Notes: generated by a model not told the origin, from the letters alone. 64,000 nt of DNA from Tersicoccus mangrovi (GCF_036881825.1 NZ_JBAJMW010000011.1:1-64000), one strand, 5' to 3'; shown: positions 18,769-27,161, counted from the first letter of the stretch. Made by a program: numbers and translations.

Positions 18769-18809
18769 GACGAAGGCCCCGCGATCACGATGATCCCGGG
18801 GCCTTCGTC
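18769..18809 (+). terminator. Terminator after tRNA-Asn
   Basis: Perfect 12-bp arms GACGAAGGCCCC and GGGGCCTTCGTC flank a 17-nt loop, starting 10 bp after the tRNA. There is no long T tract, as is usual in actinobacteria. Confidence 0.8.
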
Positions 18810-18874
18810 GTTGCCGCTGGTCAGCGCCGCGCGTGTTCATCAGTCTGCTGATATTCGCCTGTCCATCCCAACCC

Positions 18875-18880
18875 TAGACT
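18875..18880 (+). promoter_or_regulatory. -10 hexamer for the small HhH-like gene
   Basis: TAGACT lies 49 bp before the ATG at 18930. A leader of about 40 nt with a good ribosome site is expected. Confidence 0.45.
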
Positions 18881-18929
18881 CGCTCTCGGTCGGACCACCG
18901 GGGTCCGAGTGCTGGAGGGAGAACGAACC

Positions 18930-19154
18930 ATGGCAGTTTCCGTCAACCTCGCCAAGCTCCTCGATCGCGCGTACGAGGACTCGTCCCTGGAGGAGGTCCT
19001 CAACGCGCCGATCTCCGCCCTCGCGGGCGTCACCGACGCGACGGGCGAGAAGATCAGTGAGGCCCTGAAGGTCAAGACGATCGGCGATCTCGGCAACAAC
19101 AAGTACATCGCCGCCGCGGTCGCCCTGGCGGCCCTGGGCAAGCACTCCGGCTGA
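18930..19154 (+). CDS. Small conserved protein with helix-hairpin-helix-like segment
   Basis: This 74-residue soluble protein contains SALAGVTDATGEKISEAL followed by IGDLGNNKY and an alanine-rich helix. The pattern resembles helix-hairpin-helix or TfoX-C-like segments, which contact nucleic acid or protein. There is no signal peptide or membrane helix. GGAGGGAG lies 10 nt upstream of the ATG. It sits alone between two terminator hairpins. No function is assigned. Confidence 0.7.
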   Translation: MAVSVNLAKLLDRAYEDSSLEEVLNAPISALAGVTDATGEKISEALKVKTIGDLGNNKYIAAAVALAALGKHSG

Positions 19155-19169
19155 CACGTCGGGGGTGCC

Positions 19170-19207
19170 CGTCGGGGCCGGTCGGGTACTCCCGGCCGGC
19201 CCCGACG
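19170..19207 (+). terminator. Terminator hairpin after the small HhH-like gene
   Basis: CGTCGGGGCCGG and CCGGCCCCGACG form a perfect 12-bp stem with a 14-nt loop, beginning 15 bp after the stop codon. Confidence 0.75.
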
Positions 19208-19372
19208 TCGTTCCGGGACCGCTGTCGAACCCGCAGCCGTGAACGGGTCTGCGGTCGGGCCGTCTGCGGCTGGGCACGCCCCGCCGATCCGTCACCGGGA
19301 ACGGAAACAAACGCCCATCGGGGTACGTTCTCGTTCAGAGGAATCGTCCCGCCGGCGTAGAACGAGGTCATC

Positions 19373-21745
19373 ATGTCCAATCCGAGCACCGCCGGCCGCT
19401 GGCCGCGCACCTCGGTGCGCCCACGCGCCGAGCGTGGCCGCCACTCCGCCGCGAATCCCGTGCCGCCTCCAGCGGAGGCGCCGCCCGAGCCGGCGACGTC
19501 GGGCGCCGACGGGGCCGACAGCCCGATCATGACGCACCGGCAGATCCTGCTGGTGCTCCTCGGCCTGATGGCGGGCATGTTCCTCGCCTCCCTGGACCAG
19601 ACCATCGTCGGCACGGCGATCCGCACCATCGGCGACGACCTGCACGGCCTCGACCAGCAGGCGTGGGTCACCACGGCGTACCTGATCTCCTCGACGATCG
19701 CGACGCCGATCTACGGCAAGCTCTCCGACATCTTCGGCCGCCGCCCTCTGTACCTGTTCGGCATCACCGTCTTCATCGTCGGCTCGCTGCTCTCGAGCTT
19801 CTCGACGTCGATGATCATGCTCGCCGCGTTCCGCGGCGTCCAGGGCATCGGAGCCGGCGCGCTGATGTCGCTGCCCCTGGCGATCATGGGCGACATCCTG
19901 GCACCCCGGCAACGGGCGAAGTACCAGGGCTTCTTCCTCGCCATCTTCGGCGTCTCCGCCGTCCTCGGGCCCCTGATCGGCGGCCTGTTCGCCGGCGCGG
20001 ACCAGGTGCTGTGGATCGCCGGGTGGCGCTGGGTGTTCCTCGTCAACGTCCCTATCGGCGTCGTCGCGCTGTTCATGGTCATCGCGTTCCTGCACCTGCC
20101 GCGGTTCGGCGAGCACCGCACCCCGCGTATCGACTGGTGGGGCGCCACCGCGGTCATCGTCACGCTGGTCCCGCTGCTGCTCGTCGCCGAGCAGGGCCGG
20201 GACTGGGGCTGGGGCTCGCCCGGCGCCATCACCTGCTATGTGCTCAGTGCCGTCGGCCTCGTCTCCTTCCTCCTCGCGGAGCGGGCGATGGGCGACGACG
20301 CGATCATCCCGCTCAAGCTCTTCGGTTCCGGCGCGTTCTCGATGGCCACGGTGCTCGGCTTCCTCGTCGGCTTCGCCATGTTCGGGGCGATGCTGACGCT
20401 GCCGTTGTACCTGCAGATCGTCATCGGCCTGACGCCGACCGAGTCCGGCTTCGCGACGCTGCCCATGGTGCTCGGCCTGATGATCGCGGCCGCCGGGTCG
20501 GGGCAGATCATCTCCCACACCGGCAAGTACCGGATCTTCCCGATCACCGGCACCGCGGTGACGGCCATCGGTTACCTCGTGCTCGTGTTCCTCTCGATCG
20601 ACTCTCCGCTCTGGTACGTGATGATCGGGATGTTCCTGATCGGCCTCGGCCTCGGGCAGCTGATGCAGACCCTGACGCTGGCGACGCAGAGCGCGGTCGC
20701 GCCGCGGGACATGGGCGTCGCCACGAGCTCCTCGACGTTCTTCCGGCAGATCGGCGGCACGATGGGCACCGCGGTGCTGCTCTCCGTCCTGTTCGCCGTC
20801 ATCCCGGCCAACATCAGCCACGCGATGGGCAACCGGCAGGACCTCTCCTCCTCGCTGGACGCCGCGCTGACGCCCTCGGTGGCGTCCGCCCCGGCCAACG
20901 CCGCCGTGATGAGCACGATCTGGAACCCGATCGTCGGCCCGCTCAAGCAGAACGTGCAGGCCGGACTCGACCAGGGTGCCCAGCGGGCGAAGCAGGCCGC
21001 GGACGCCGCCGTCACCAGCCGCGTGACGGCCGGTGTGCAGCAGCAGGTGGCGGCCGGGCGGATCCCGGCGGCCGCCGCCTCCGGGGTCATCGCGCAGCAG
21101 GTCGCCGCGGCGCGTCCGGCCGCGGAGGCGCAGGCCCTCGCCGCGGCCGCCCGCCAGGCGCAGGCGACCGTCAGCAACGGCAGGCTCGTCGTGAACTGGG
21201 CCGATGCCGGGCAGCGGCAGCACTGGGTCGACCAGCTCACGCCCACCCTCGCGGACCGCATCAACGGCAACGGGTCAGGGCCGAGCGCGGGCGGCAGTGG
21301 CATCACCAGTGACACCTCGTTCCTCAACGGCGCGGACCCGCGCCTGACGCGGACCTTCATGACCGGGTTCATCGACTCCGCCGTGACCATCTACCGGGTC
21401 GGCCTCGGCGTCATCCTGCTCGCCTTCGTGCTCTCGTGGTTCTTCCGGGTCCCGCCGCTGCGCCAGACCTCGGCCCTGCAGGAGGCAGCGGACCAGCAGC
21501 GGGCCTCCTCGAGTGCGGCCTCGGATGGCACGACCGTGGCTGACGCGAGAGCGGGGGAGGCCGACGCCGGCACGGCCGTCACCGCGGCCGGATCCCTGGT
21601 GGGACCGGCACCCGGGGACACGCCGGAGCAATCGGCGGTGTCCGATGAGACGGACCCCGAGGTCGGCCCCGAGACGGGCTCCGGGCAGTCGGACGACGCC
21701 GAGCCGGTCTCCGCGGCACCATCGGGCCGGGGACGTCACCTCTGA
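19373..21745 (+). CDS. MFS drug exporter, DHA2 (14-TM) family, with long extracytoplasmic insertion
   Basis: The 790-residue transporter carries DHA2 hallmarks: LDQTIVGTAIRTIG in TM1, GKLSDIFGRRPLYLFG between TM2 and TM3, and WRWVFLVNVPIGVVA. Such proteins export drugs or lipids with proton motive force. Between the last two helices (about residues 480-660) there is an insertion of ~180 residues rich in Ala and Gln, predicted helical and outside the membrane. A ~50-residue disordered N-terminus and a ~95-residue acidic tail add length. The usual family length is 450-550. No local repressor gene is adjacent. Confidence 0.88.
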   Translation: MSNPSTAGRWPRTSVRPRAERGRHSAANPVPPPAEAPPEPATSGADGADSPIMTHRQILLVLLGLMAGMFLASLDQTIVGTAIRTIGDDLHGLDQQAWVTTAYLISSTIATPIYGKLSDIFGRRPLYLFGITVFIVGSLLSSFSTSMIMLAAFRGVQGIGAGALMSLPLAIMGDILAPRQRAKYQGFFLAIFGVSAVLGPLIGGLFAGADQVLWIAGWRWVFLVNVPIGVVALFMVIAFLHLPRFGEHRTPRIDWWGATAVIVTLVPLLLVAEQGRDWGWGSPGAITCYVLSAVGLVSFLLAERAMGDDAIIPLKLFGSGAFSMATVLGFLVGFAMFGAMLTLPLYLQIVIGLTPTESGFATLPMVLGLMIAAAGSGQIISHTGKYRIFPITGTAVTAIGYLVLVFLSIDSPLWYVMIGMFLIGLGLGQLMQTLTLATQSAVAPRDMGVATSSSTFFRQIGGTMGTAVLLSVLFAVIPANISHAMGNRQDLSSSLDAALTPSVASAPANAAVMSTIWNPIVGPLKQNVQAGLDQGAQRAKQAADAAVTSRVTAGVQQQVAAGRIPAAAASGVIAQQVAAARPAAEAQALAAAARQAQATVSNGRLVVNWADAGQRQHWVDQLTPTLADRINGNGSGPSAGGSGITSDTSFLNGADPRLTRTFMTGFIDSAVTIYRVGLGVILLAFVLSWFFRVPPLRQTSALQEAADQQRASSSAASDGTTVADARAGEADAGTAVTAAGSLVGPAPGDTPEQSAVSDETDPEVGPETGSGQSDDAEPVSAAPSGRGRHL

Positions 21746-21973
21746 GCTCTGGCACGAGGAGCCACGGCGCGTCGCGGCCGCTGCGCCGGCTCGTTCGGCG
21801 CGTCGGCTCGCGCGTCGAGCGTGCGGACGTTGCTTTCACGGTTGCCGGATGAGTGCGTCTACCGCACTCTCGGTGTGCGGTGTGCTGCCATCCACGGCGG
21901 GCCGGGCGCGCGGGGCGGGGCGCCCGAGCCACCCGGACGCGTGTCGGCGGCGGGTCCGCTCGCCCGGCTCGGG

Positions 21974-21979
21974 TAGACA
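21974..21979 (+). promoter_or_regulatory. Weak leaderless-type -10 for the winged-helix gene
   Basis: TAGACA is followed by 6 nt (CGAGGG) and then the ATG at 21986. The final base deviates from TANNNT, and CGAGGG could instead serve as a ribosome site. Confidence 0.3.
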
Positions 21980-21985
21980 CGAGGG

Positions 21986-22471
21986 ATGACCAAGGCCGCC
22001 GACCACCTGCCGTCGCCGCCGGTCGCGGACGGCTGGTCCTTCGCTGATGCGCTGCTGCTCGTGGCGATGGGTTCGGGCCGACGGGGCGCCACGCTTTCGA
22101 CCGTGCTCAGCTCGATGGACGCTCACGACCGGTCCTTCCTCAGTGGCGAGCAGTTCGAGCGGTCCCTCGGCCGGCTCGTCGCGTCGGGGCTGGCGACGAC
22201 GACGCCGGACGGGCGGCTCGCACCGACCGGCGTGGCCCGCACCGTCCGACGGCCCGTCATCGGTGAGCGCGGCCGCCTACGGTGCGGCGCTCACCGACCG
22301 GAGCGCCGAGCTCGAGCGGCGTCACGAACGGCAGGCGCGGCGCGAGGCGACGAGCCGGACGCCGCCGACGGCCAGCCGCTCCATGTGGTGGCCGGGCGGC
22401 TGGGCGATCGCCGACGACCTGCTCGTCGCCGGCTTCCTCGGTGCCGGCCTGCTGCCCGCCGAGCCGTCTGA
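21986..22471 (+). CDS. Hypothetical winged-helix-like protein, probably frameshifted near 22260
   Basis: The first ~92 residues look like a real protein: DALLLVAMGSGRRGATLSTV, FERSLGRLVASGLATTTPDG and RLAPTGVART. That order is like a small winged helix that counts or reads segments. After about 22260 the reading frame loses codon bias (low GC at third positions), while a different frame gains it and encodes a membrane protein. Either one base is missing in the assembly, which would put a TGA at 22264 overlapping the next GTG, or the two parts are one broken gene. The printed end is the conceptual stop. Confidence 0.5.
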   Translation: MTKAADHLPSPPVADGWSFADALLLVAMGSGRRGATLSTVLSSMDAHDRSFLSGEQFERSLGRLVASGLATTTPDGRLAPTGVARTVRRPVIGERGRLRCGAHRPERRARAASRTAGAARGDEPDAADGQPLHVVAGRLGDRRRPARRRLPRCRPAARRAV

Positions 22472-22598
22472 CCACCGGGTGCGCCTCGTCTTCGCCGTCG
22501 TGCTCCTCGTCGGTGCGGTCCTCGCGACGGTGCGGTGGCGGCTCGTCCGGCGCCGGGTCCGCGAGCGGGCACAGCGGAGCATCACACCAGGCCGGTGA
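22263..22598 (+). CDS. Small membrane protein, partner or continuation of the preceding gene
   Basis: A GTG at 22263 opens a 111-residue frame with strong third-position GC. The product has a charged helical first half (SAELERRHERQARREATS), then ADDLLVAGFLGAGLLP and a clear membrane helix LVFAVVLLVGAVLATVRW, ending in a basic tail. No family is recognised. Its 3' end overlaps the end of the converging YeiH-type gene by 17 bp. If the frameshift just upstream is real, this is the C-terminal half of one protein. Confidence 0.5.
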   Translation: MSAAAYGAALTDRSAELERRHERQARREATSRTPPTASRSMWWPGGWAIADDLLVAGFLGAGLLPAEPSDHRVRLVFAVVLLVGAVLATVRWRLVRRRVRERAQRSITPGR

Positions 22599-23607
22599 CC
22601 GCCTGGAGGCCGAGGCTCGCCGCCGACACGATCACCCACAGGGAACCGCCGAGCAGGAGCGGGCGTGGTCCCGCGACGCGGAACGCCGCGACGTCGGTGG
22701 ACAGGCCGATCGCCGACAGCGCGACCGTGATGAGGAACACCGCGGCCGCCTGCAGCGCCGGATGCGCCCCGCCGGGGATGAGCCCGAGAGAGTTGACGGC
22801 CGCGACCACGACGAAGCCGACGAGGAACCACGGCACGAGTCGGACCACCCGGACCCGTCGGCCGGGCGCGTCGGCCGTCGCACGCCGTCCGACGACCCAG
22901 GCGAGGCCGAGGCAGACCGGGATGATCATCAGCGTGCGCACGAGCTTGACGACGACGGCGTGGTTGGCCGCGAGCGCGCCGTAGGTCGAGGCGGCGGCCA
23001 CGACGGACGAGGTGTCGTTGACCGCGGTACCGGCGAACAGGCCGAACGCCTCCTGACTCATCCCGAGGGCATGCCCGATCAGCGGGAAGACGATCACGGC
23101 GGCGACGTTGAACAGGAAGATCGTCGAGACGGCGTAGGCGACCTCGACGCCGACGGCACCGATCACCGGGGTCACGGCGGCGATCGCCGACGCCCCACAG
23201 ATTCCCGTGCCGACCCCGATCAGGGTCCGCAGATTCCCGACGATGCCGAGGGCCCGGCCGATCAGCCACGCCGCCACCAGGCAGATGACCAGGGTGCCGA
23301 GCATGACGGGCAACGACTCGACCCCGACCCGGGCCACCTGGGCCAGGGAGAGCTGAGCGCCGAGCAGCACGACCGAGAGCTGCAGCACGAACCTGCTCGC
23401 GAACCGGACGCCCGGCTGCAGCACCGGCCCCGGTCGGCGGATCGACCCGAACACCACGCCGAGCACGATGCCGGCCACGGGACCGCCCACGATCGGCGCA
23501 AATGCGCCGATGACGGAGGCGACGACGGCGATCGCGACGGCGAGCGTCACGCCCGGGAGGATCCGCCCGAGGCGCTGGGCGCGGGATGAGGTCTCGGGTT
23601 CGGGCAC
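22582..23607 (-). CDS. YeiH-type putative sulfate exporter family (UPF0324)
   Basis: The 341-residue product has about ten membrane helices with the family's GTGICGASAIAAVTPVIGA and GTAVNDTSSVVAAAS segments. Members are named putative sulfate exporters, but the substrate is poorly established. The start is a GTG at 23607, chosen because TATGAT lies exactly 6 nt upstream with no ribosome site. The gene stands alone. Confidence 0.85.
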   Translation of the reverse strand: MPEPETSSRAQRLGRILPGVTLAVAIAVVASVIGAFAPIVGGPVAGIVLGVVFGSIRRPGPVLQPGVRFASRFVLQLSVVLLGAQLSLAQVARVGVESLPVMLGTLVICLVAAWLIGRALGIVGNLRTLIGVGTGICGASAIAAVTPVIGAVGVEVAYAVSTIFLFNVAAVIVFPLIGHALGMSQEAFGLFAGTAVNDTSSVVAAASTYGALAANHAVVVKLVRTLMIIPVCLGLAWVVGRRATADAPGRRVRVVRLVPWFLVGFVVVAAVNSLGLIPGGAHPALQAAAVFLITVALSAIGLSTDVAAFRVAGPRPLLLGGSLWVIVSAASLGLQAVTGLV

Positions 23608-23613
23608 CCGAAC

Positions 23614-23619
23614 ATCATA
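23614..23619 (-). promoter_or_regulatory. -10 hexamer of a putative leaderless promoter for the YeiH-type gene
   Basis: On the reverse strand TATGAT is followed by GTTCGG (6 nt) and the GTG start at 23607. Confidence 0.55.
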
Positions 23620-23697
23620 GGGGCCGTGGATGCCGGCTCCGTTCTCCGCGCCGGGCGGGCCGCCCGGCCGCCCGGCCGCCCGTTCGGCCGGACGGGC

Positions 23698-24540
23698 TCA
23701 CCTCGAACCGTCCACCCCCGCCAGGAAGGCGTCGACGACCGCGTCCGGCTGCTGGTCGGGGACCCAGTGCGTCCCGCCGATCTCGACGAACCGGTAAGGC
23801 CCGCTCACCGAGCCGGCGCACGCCTGCGCCGCGCGTCGCGAGATCGCGGAGTCGCCCGTGCTCCACACGAACGTGGTCGGCACGGTGACGCGCGGCGTCG
23901 CCGAGATGAACGGCAGTGCCCGGTACCAGCCGAGCCCGCCGGGCAGCGCCCCGCCGTCGACCATCTCGTGCCGGTACCGCTCCAGCGCGGCGTGATCCAT
24001 CCCCGCTCCGGCGAGCAGCGCGGGGCCGCCGTCACCGGTGCGGGAGAGCACCAGCTCCGGGACGCGGGGCAGCTGGAAGAACGCCATGTACCAGGAACGG
24101 CGAGCCTGGTCGGCCGACCGCAGCGCCCGCGAGAACGCCACCGGGTGCGGCACGGACACCGCGGTCCACGTCCGCACGCGCTCGGGGTGATGCGCAGCCA
24201 CGGACCAGCCGACGTTCGCGCCCCAGTCGTGCCCGACCAGGTGCACGGGACCCGTGCCCAGCCGGTCGATCAGCGCGACGACGTCGGCGGTCAGCTCGGC
24301 GAGCCGGTACGCGCGACGGCCGCGTGGGCGCGCGCCGGGGGAGTAGCCACGCTGGTCTGGGGCCACCGTCCGGTAGCTGTGCTCGGCCAACCGGGCACTC
24401 ACGCCCGCCCACGACGTGGCCTTCTGCGGAAACCCGTGCAGCAGGACGACAACGTCGCCGTCGAGCGGTCCCGCGTCCGTCACGTCGAAGGTCAGCCCGT
24501 CGCGGGTGAACGAGGTGAGCCGTGCCGGTGTGGCGTCCAC
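23698..24540 (-). CDS. Alpha/beta hydrolase (epoxide hydrolase-like)
   Basis: The 280-residue product has VVVLLHGFPQKATSW (oxyanion region), the nucleophile elbow GHDWGANVG with Asp, and a late catalytic His in GGTHWVPDQ. An Asp nucleophile points to epoxide hydrolases or haloalkane dehalogenases rather than esterases. The GTG start lies one base after the stop of the hydroxyacyl-CoA dehydrogenase gene, so the two are co-transcribed. The substrate is unknown. Confidence 0.85.
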   Translation of the reverse strand: MDATPARLTSFTRDGLTFDVTDAGPLDGDVVVLLHGFPQKATSWAGVSARLAEHSYRTVAPDQRGYSPGARPRGRRAYRLAELTADVVALIDRLGTGPVHLVGHDWGANVGWSVAAHHPERVRTWTAVSVPHPVAFSRALRSADQARRSWYMAFFQLPRVPELVLSRTGDGGPALLAGAGMDHAALERYRHEMVDGGALPGGLGWYRALPFISATPRVTVPTTFVWSTGDSAISRRAAQACAGSVSGPYRFVEIGGTHWVPDQQPDAVVDAFLAGVDGSR

Positions 24541-24541
24541 G

Positions 24542-25390
24542 TCAGCGGTAGTCGTAGAAGCCGTGACCGGTGGCCCGGCCGAGCTTGCCGGCGTCGATGT
24601 AGTCCCGCTTGAGCACCTCGGCGAACTGCCGCAGATCCGGGTCGGGGCTCGTGCGCATCAGGTTGTACGGGGTCTGCATGCCGATGACGTCGTAGATCTG
24701 GAACGGCCCGAGCGGAGCGCCGGTCGCCTTCCGCCAGGTCGTGTCGATCGTCTCGACATCGGCGACGCCGCGCACGTACAGCTGCGACGCGGCGGTCAGG
24801 AAGGGCACCAGCAGCGAGTTGAGCACATAGCCGGGCTGTTCCTTGAGCACCGGGATGACGACCATGCCGATCTCGGCCGCGAACGCCGCGACGGCGTCGA
24901 AGCTCGCCCGGTCGGTGCCGGGGTGGCCCATCACCTCGGCGGTGTTCTGCACCCAGATGTTGTTGGCGAAGTGCAGGGCGAGGAAACGCTCCGGCCGGCC
25001 GGTGGCGTCGGCGATGGCGCTCGGCAGCAGAGTCGAGGAGTTGGTCGCGAAGATGGTCCGCTCCGGCGCCACCTCGCCGACCGCGGCCCAGGTCTGCCGC
25101 TTGATGTCCAGCACCTCGGGCACGGCCTCGATGACGAGGTCGGCGTCCCCGACGGCGTCGGCCAGGTCGCTGGTCGCACGGATGCGCCCGATGGCGGCGT
25201 CGAGCGTCTCGTCCGTCGCGTCCGGCAGGTCCCGCCGGTACTGCTCCGCCAGCCACGCCCACCGCTGGGGCAGCGCGGCGAGCGTCGCGTCGTCGAGATC
25301 GCGCACCACCACGTCCTTGCCGTGATACGCCGACTGGAACGCGATCTGCGAACCGAGGACGCCGCTACCGAGGACCGTGACCTTCTGCAT
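24542..25390 (-). CDS. 3-hydroxyacyl-CoA dehydrogenase family protein
   Basis: The 282-residue protein begins with an NAD fold (VTVLGSGVLGSQIAFQ) and has LVIEAVPEVLDIKR, NSSTLLPS and FANNIWVQNTAEVMGH. The last corresponds to the family His-Glu catalytic region. The C-terminal half ends GRATGHGFYDYR as in the family. It oxidises a 3-hydroxyacyl-CoA in beta-oxidation or a related short-chain pathway. GGAGAG precedes the ATG. It is the first gene of a two-gene operon with the hydrolase. Confidence 0.88.
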   Translation of the reverse strand: MQKVTVLGSGVLGSQIAFQSAYHGKDVVVRDLDDATLAALPQRWAWLAEQYRRDLPDATDETLDAAIGRIRATSDLADAVGDADLVIEAVPEVLDIKRQTWAAVGEVAPERTIFATNSSTLLPSAIADATGRPERFLALHFANNIWVQNTAEVMGHPGTDRASFDAVAAFAAEIGMVVIPVLKEQPGYVLNSLLVPFLTAASQLYVRGVADVETIDTTWRKATGAPLGPFQIYDVIGMQTPYNLMRTSPDPDLRQFAEVLKRDYIDAGKLGRATGHGFYDYR

Positions 25391-25507
25391 GTTCTCTCCT
25401 GTGCTGGGTCGGGTTGAGCCTGGATGACCGGACGGGAACCGGCCGTACAGCCCAACCTATCGCCGCGCCGATTGATCAGCACGCTGACGAAGGTCGCCGA
25501 TCTCGCC

Positions 25508-25513
25508 TAGGGT
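25508..25513 (+). promoter_or_regulatory. -10 hexamer for the small ORF / aldo-keto reductase / rhodanese unit
   Basis: TAGGGT lies 35 bp before the GTG at 25549, consistent with a transcript starting near 25520. Confidence 0.4.
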
Positions 25514-25548
25514 GGACGGGTCCGCACCGGTCGTCCTGAAGGAGCAGC

Positions 25549-25638
25549 GTGAGTCAGCAACCCGGCCAGCAGCAGACATCCCCGGGTGTCACCGGGGCCA
25601 CGTCCTCGCAGCCCGACCACGCGAAGCCGATCCGGTGA
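25549..25638 (+). CDS. Possible 29-residue upstream gene (Gln-rich)
   Basis: GAAGGAG lies 5 nt before a GTG that opens a 29-codon frame with high third-position GC. The product is Gln/Ser/Pro-rich and starts with SQQPGQQQTS. Its TGA overlaps an in-frame GTG of the aldo-keto reductase (GTGA), the coupling pattern used by true operon genes here. No homologue is recognised. It may be a regulatory leader peptide or a chance frame. Confidence 0.35.
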   Translation: MSQQPGQQQTSPGVTGATSSQPDHAKPIR

Positions 25639-25649
25639 GCGGGGACGCG

Positions 25650-26555
25650 ATGGAGCAGCGGGACTTCGGCCGGACCGGGCTGCGGGTGTCCGTCGTCGGC
25701 CTCGGCGCCGGGCAGATCGGCGAGCACGACGTCACCGAGGAGGAGGCCGCGCGGGTGCTCGGCACCGCGCTGGACTCCGGTGTCACCCTGATCGACACGG
25801 CCGCGACCTACGGGCTGAGCGAGGAGCGGATCGGCCGCCACGCGGCCGCGCGACGGGACGAGTTCGTGCTGACCACCAAGGGCGGCCAGGCCGTCGACGG
25901 GCACGCCGACTGGACGCCCGGCGCCGTGACGGCGAGCATCGACCGTTCGCTGCGCCGGACCCGGTCCGAGCGGCTGGACGTCTTCTTCCTGCACTCCTGC
26001 CCGGTCGACGTGCTGCGCCACGGCGATCTGCAGGACGCGCTCGACGACGCCGTCGCGGCCGGCAAGGTCGGCATCGCCGGCTACAGCGGGGACAACGAGC
26101 ACCTCGTGTACGCGGTGGAGTCGGGTCGCTTCGGGGCGATCGAGACGAGCATCAACATCGTCGACCAGTGGAACCTGCACCACGTCGTCAGCACGCTCGC
26201 GCGCGACGCCGGGCTCGGCGTCATCGCCAAGCGCCCCATCGCCAACGCACCCTGGCGCTTCGACGAGCGGCCCGTGGGCCACTACGGCGAGCTGTACTGG
26301 GAGAGGTTCCACGAGCTCGGCCTCGACACCGCGCTCGCGGACGCCGTCGACGGCGAACTCGACTGGAACGACCTCACCCTGCGCTTCACCGCGTTCGCGC
26401 CGGGCGTGCAGACGGCCATCACCGGCACGGCGAAGGCGGACCACCTGCGGCGCAACCTCGACGCCGCCGCCCGCGGGCCGCTGCCGGCCGACGTGCTCGC
26501 CGCGATCGACCGGGCGTGGCAGCGCGGAGGCAGCGGATGGCCGGCCTCGACCTGA
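25650..26555 (+). CDS. Aldo/keto reductase
   Basis: The 301-residue product starts MEQRDFGRTGLRVSVVGLG, the usual family N-terminus. DTAATYGLSEE carries the catalytic Asp and Tyr, VLTTKGGQ the Lys, and LDVFFLHSC the His. It reduces an aldehyde or ketone with NADPH. The ATG at 25650 matches family starts. A GTG five codons upstream at 25635 overlaps the stop of a small upstream frame and may be the true coupled start. The 3' end overlaps the rhodanese gene by 19 bp. Confidence 0.88.
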   Translation: MEQRDFGRTGLRVSVVGLGAGQIGEHDVTEEEAARVLGTALDSGVTLIDTAATYGLSEERIGRHAAARRDEFVLTTKGGQAVDGHADWTPGAVTASIDRSLRRTRSERLDVFFLHSCPVDVLRHGDLQDALDDAVAAGKVGIAGYSGDNEHLVYAVESGRFGAIETSINIVDQWNLHHVVSTLARDAGLGVIAKRPIANAPWRFDERPVGHYGELYWERFHELGLDTALADAVDGELDWNDLTLRFTAFAPGVQTAITGTAKADHLRRNLDAAARGPLPADVLAAIDRAWQRGGSGWPAST

Positions 26556-27073
26556 CGCCGGCGGCCGACGCCGGCGCCACGTGGCATGAGGTCGAGCGCG
26601 CCGCGCCCGAGGACGCCGACGCACGCGAGACCGCGACGCCACCGGCGGCAGGCCTGCCGGCGACAGGCGAGCCGCCCGTGGGTTCGATGGGCCTGCTCAC
26701 GCGGGCGCGCGCCGGCCTGGACCGGCTCACGCCCGCCGAGGCCCTGGCCGAGCAGGCGCGGGGTGCGATCCTCGTGGACGTGCGCACCAGCACGCACCGC
26801 GCGGCCGCGGCGCACCTGCCCGGGGCGCTCGTCATCGACCTGACCGTGCTGCCGTGGCGGCTCGACCCCACCTTCGCCTACCGCATCCCCGAAGCGACGG
26901 CGTGGGACACGCGCTGGATCCTGATCTGCCGGCACGGATACTCCTCGTCGCTGGCGGCGTGGAACCTGCGACAGCTCGGACTGAGCCGGGCCACCGACGT
27001 CATCGGCGGCTACGAGGCGTGGCAGGCGGCCGGCCTGCCCGTGACGCACGAACCGCCCGACGTCCGGGCCTGA
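26537..27073 (+). CDS. Rhodanese-like sulfurtransferase
   Basis: The 178-residue product has a rhodanese domain from about residue 70: AILVDVRTSTHRAAAAHLPG, then the active-site loop with Cys in LICRHGYSSSLAAWNL, and DVIGGYEAWQAAGLP at the end. It carries persulfide sulfur on that Cys. The first ~60 residues are low-complexity. GGAGG lies 6 nt before the ATG, inside the end of the aldo-keto reductase gene, so the two are coupled. Confidence 0.88.
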   Translation: MAGLDLTPAADAGATWHEVERAAPEDADARETATPPAAGLPATGEPPVGSMGLLTRARAGLDRLTPAEALAEQARGAILVDVRTSTHRAAAAHLPGALVIDLTVLPWRLDPTFAYRIPEATAWDTRWILICRHGYSSSLAAWNLRQLGLSRATDVIGGYEAWQAAGLPVTHEPPDVRA

Positions 27074-27110
27074 GCCGGCGCCCGGTTCGAGCAGTCGCCG
27101 CGCCTGAAGG

Positions 27111-27161
27111 CCGGGGCGCGACTCCTGAGGAAGGACGACGTGGGCGCCCCGGTCAGGAGTC
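27111..27161. terminator. Interleaved double inverted repeat (pseudoknot-like) between convergent genes
   Basis: Two adjacent 9-bp segments, CCGGGGCGC (27111-27119) and GACTCCTGA (27120-27128), are each followed later by their perfect complements in the same order: GCGCCCCGG (27144-27152) and TCAGGAGTC (27153-27161). The order a-b-a'-b' allows an H-type pseudoknot or two mutually exclusive hairpins, one suited to each converging transcript. The right arm includes the stop codon of the MFS gene. Confidence 0.55.
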
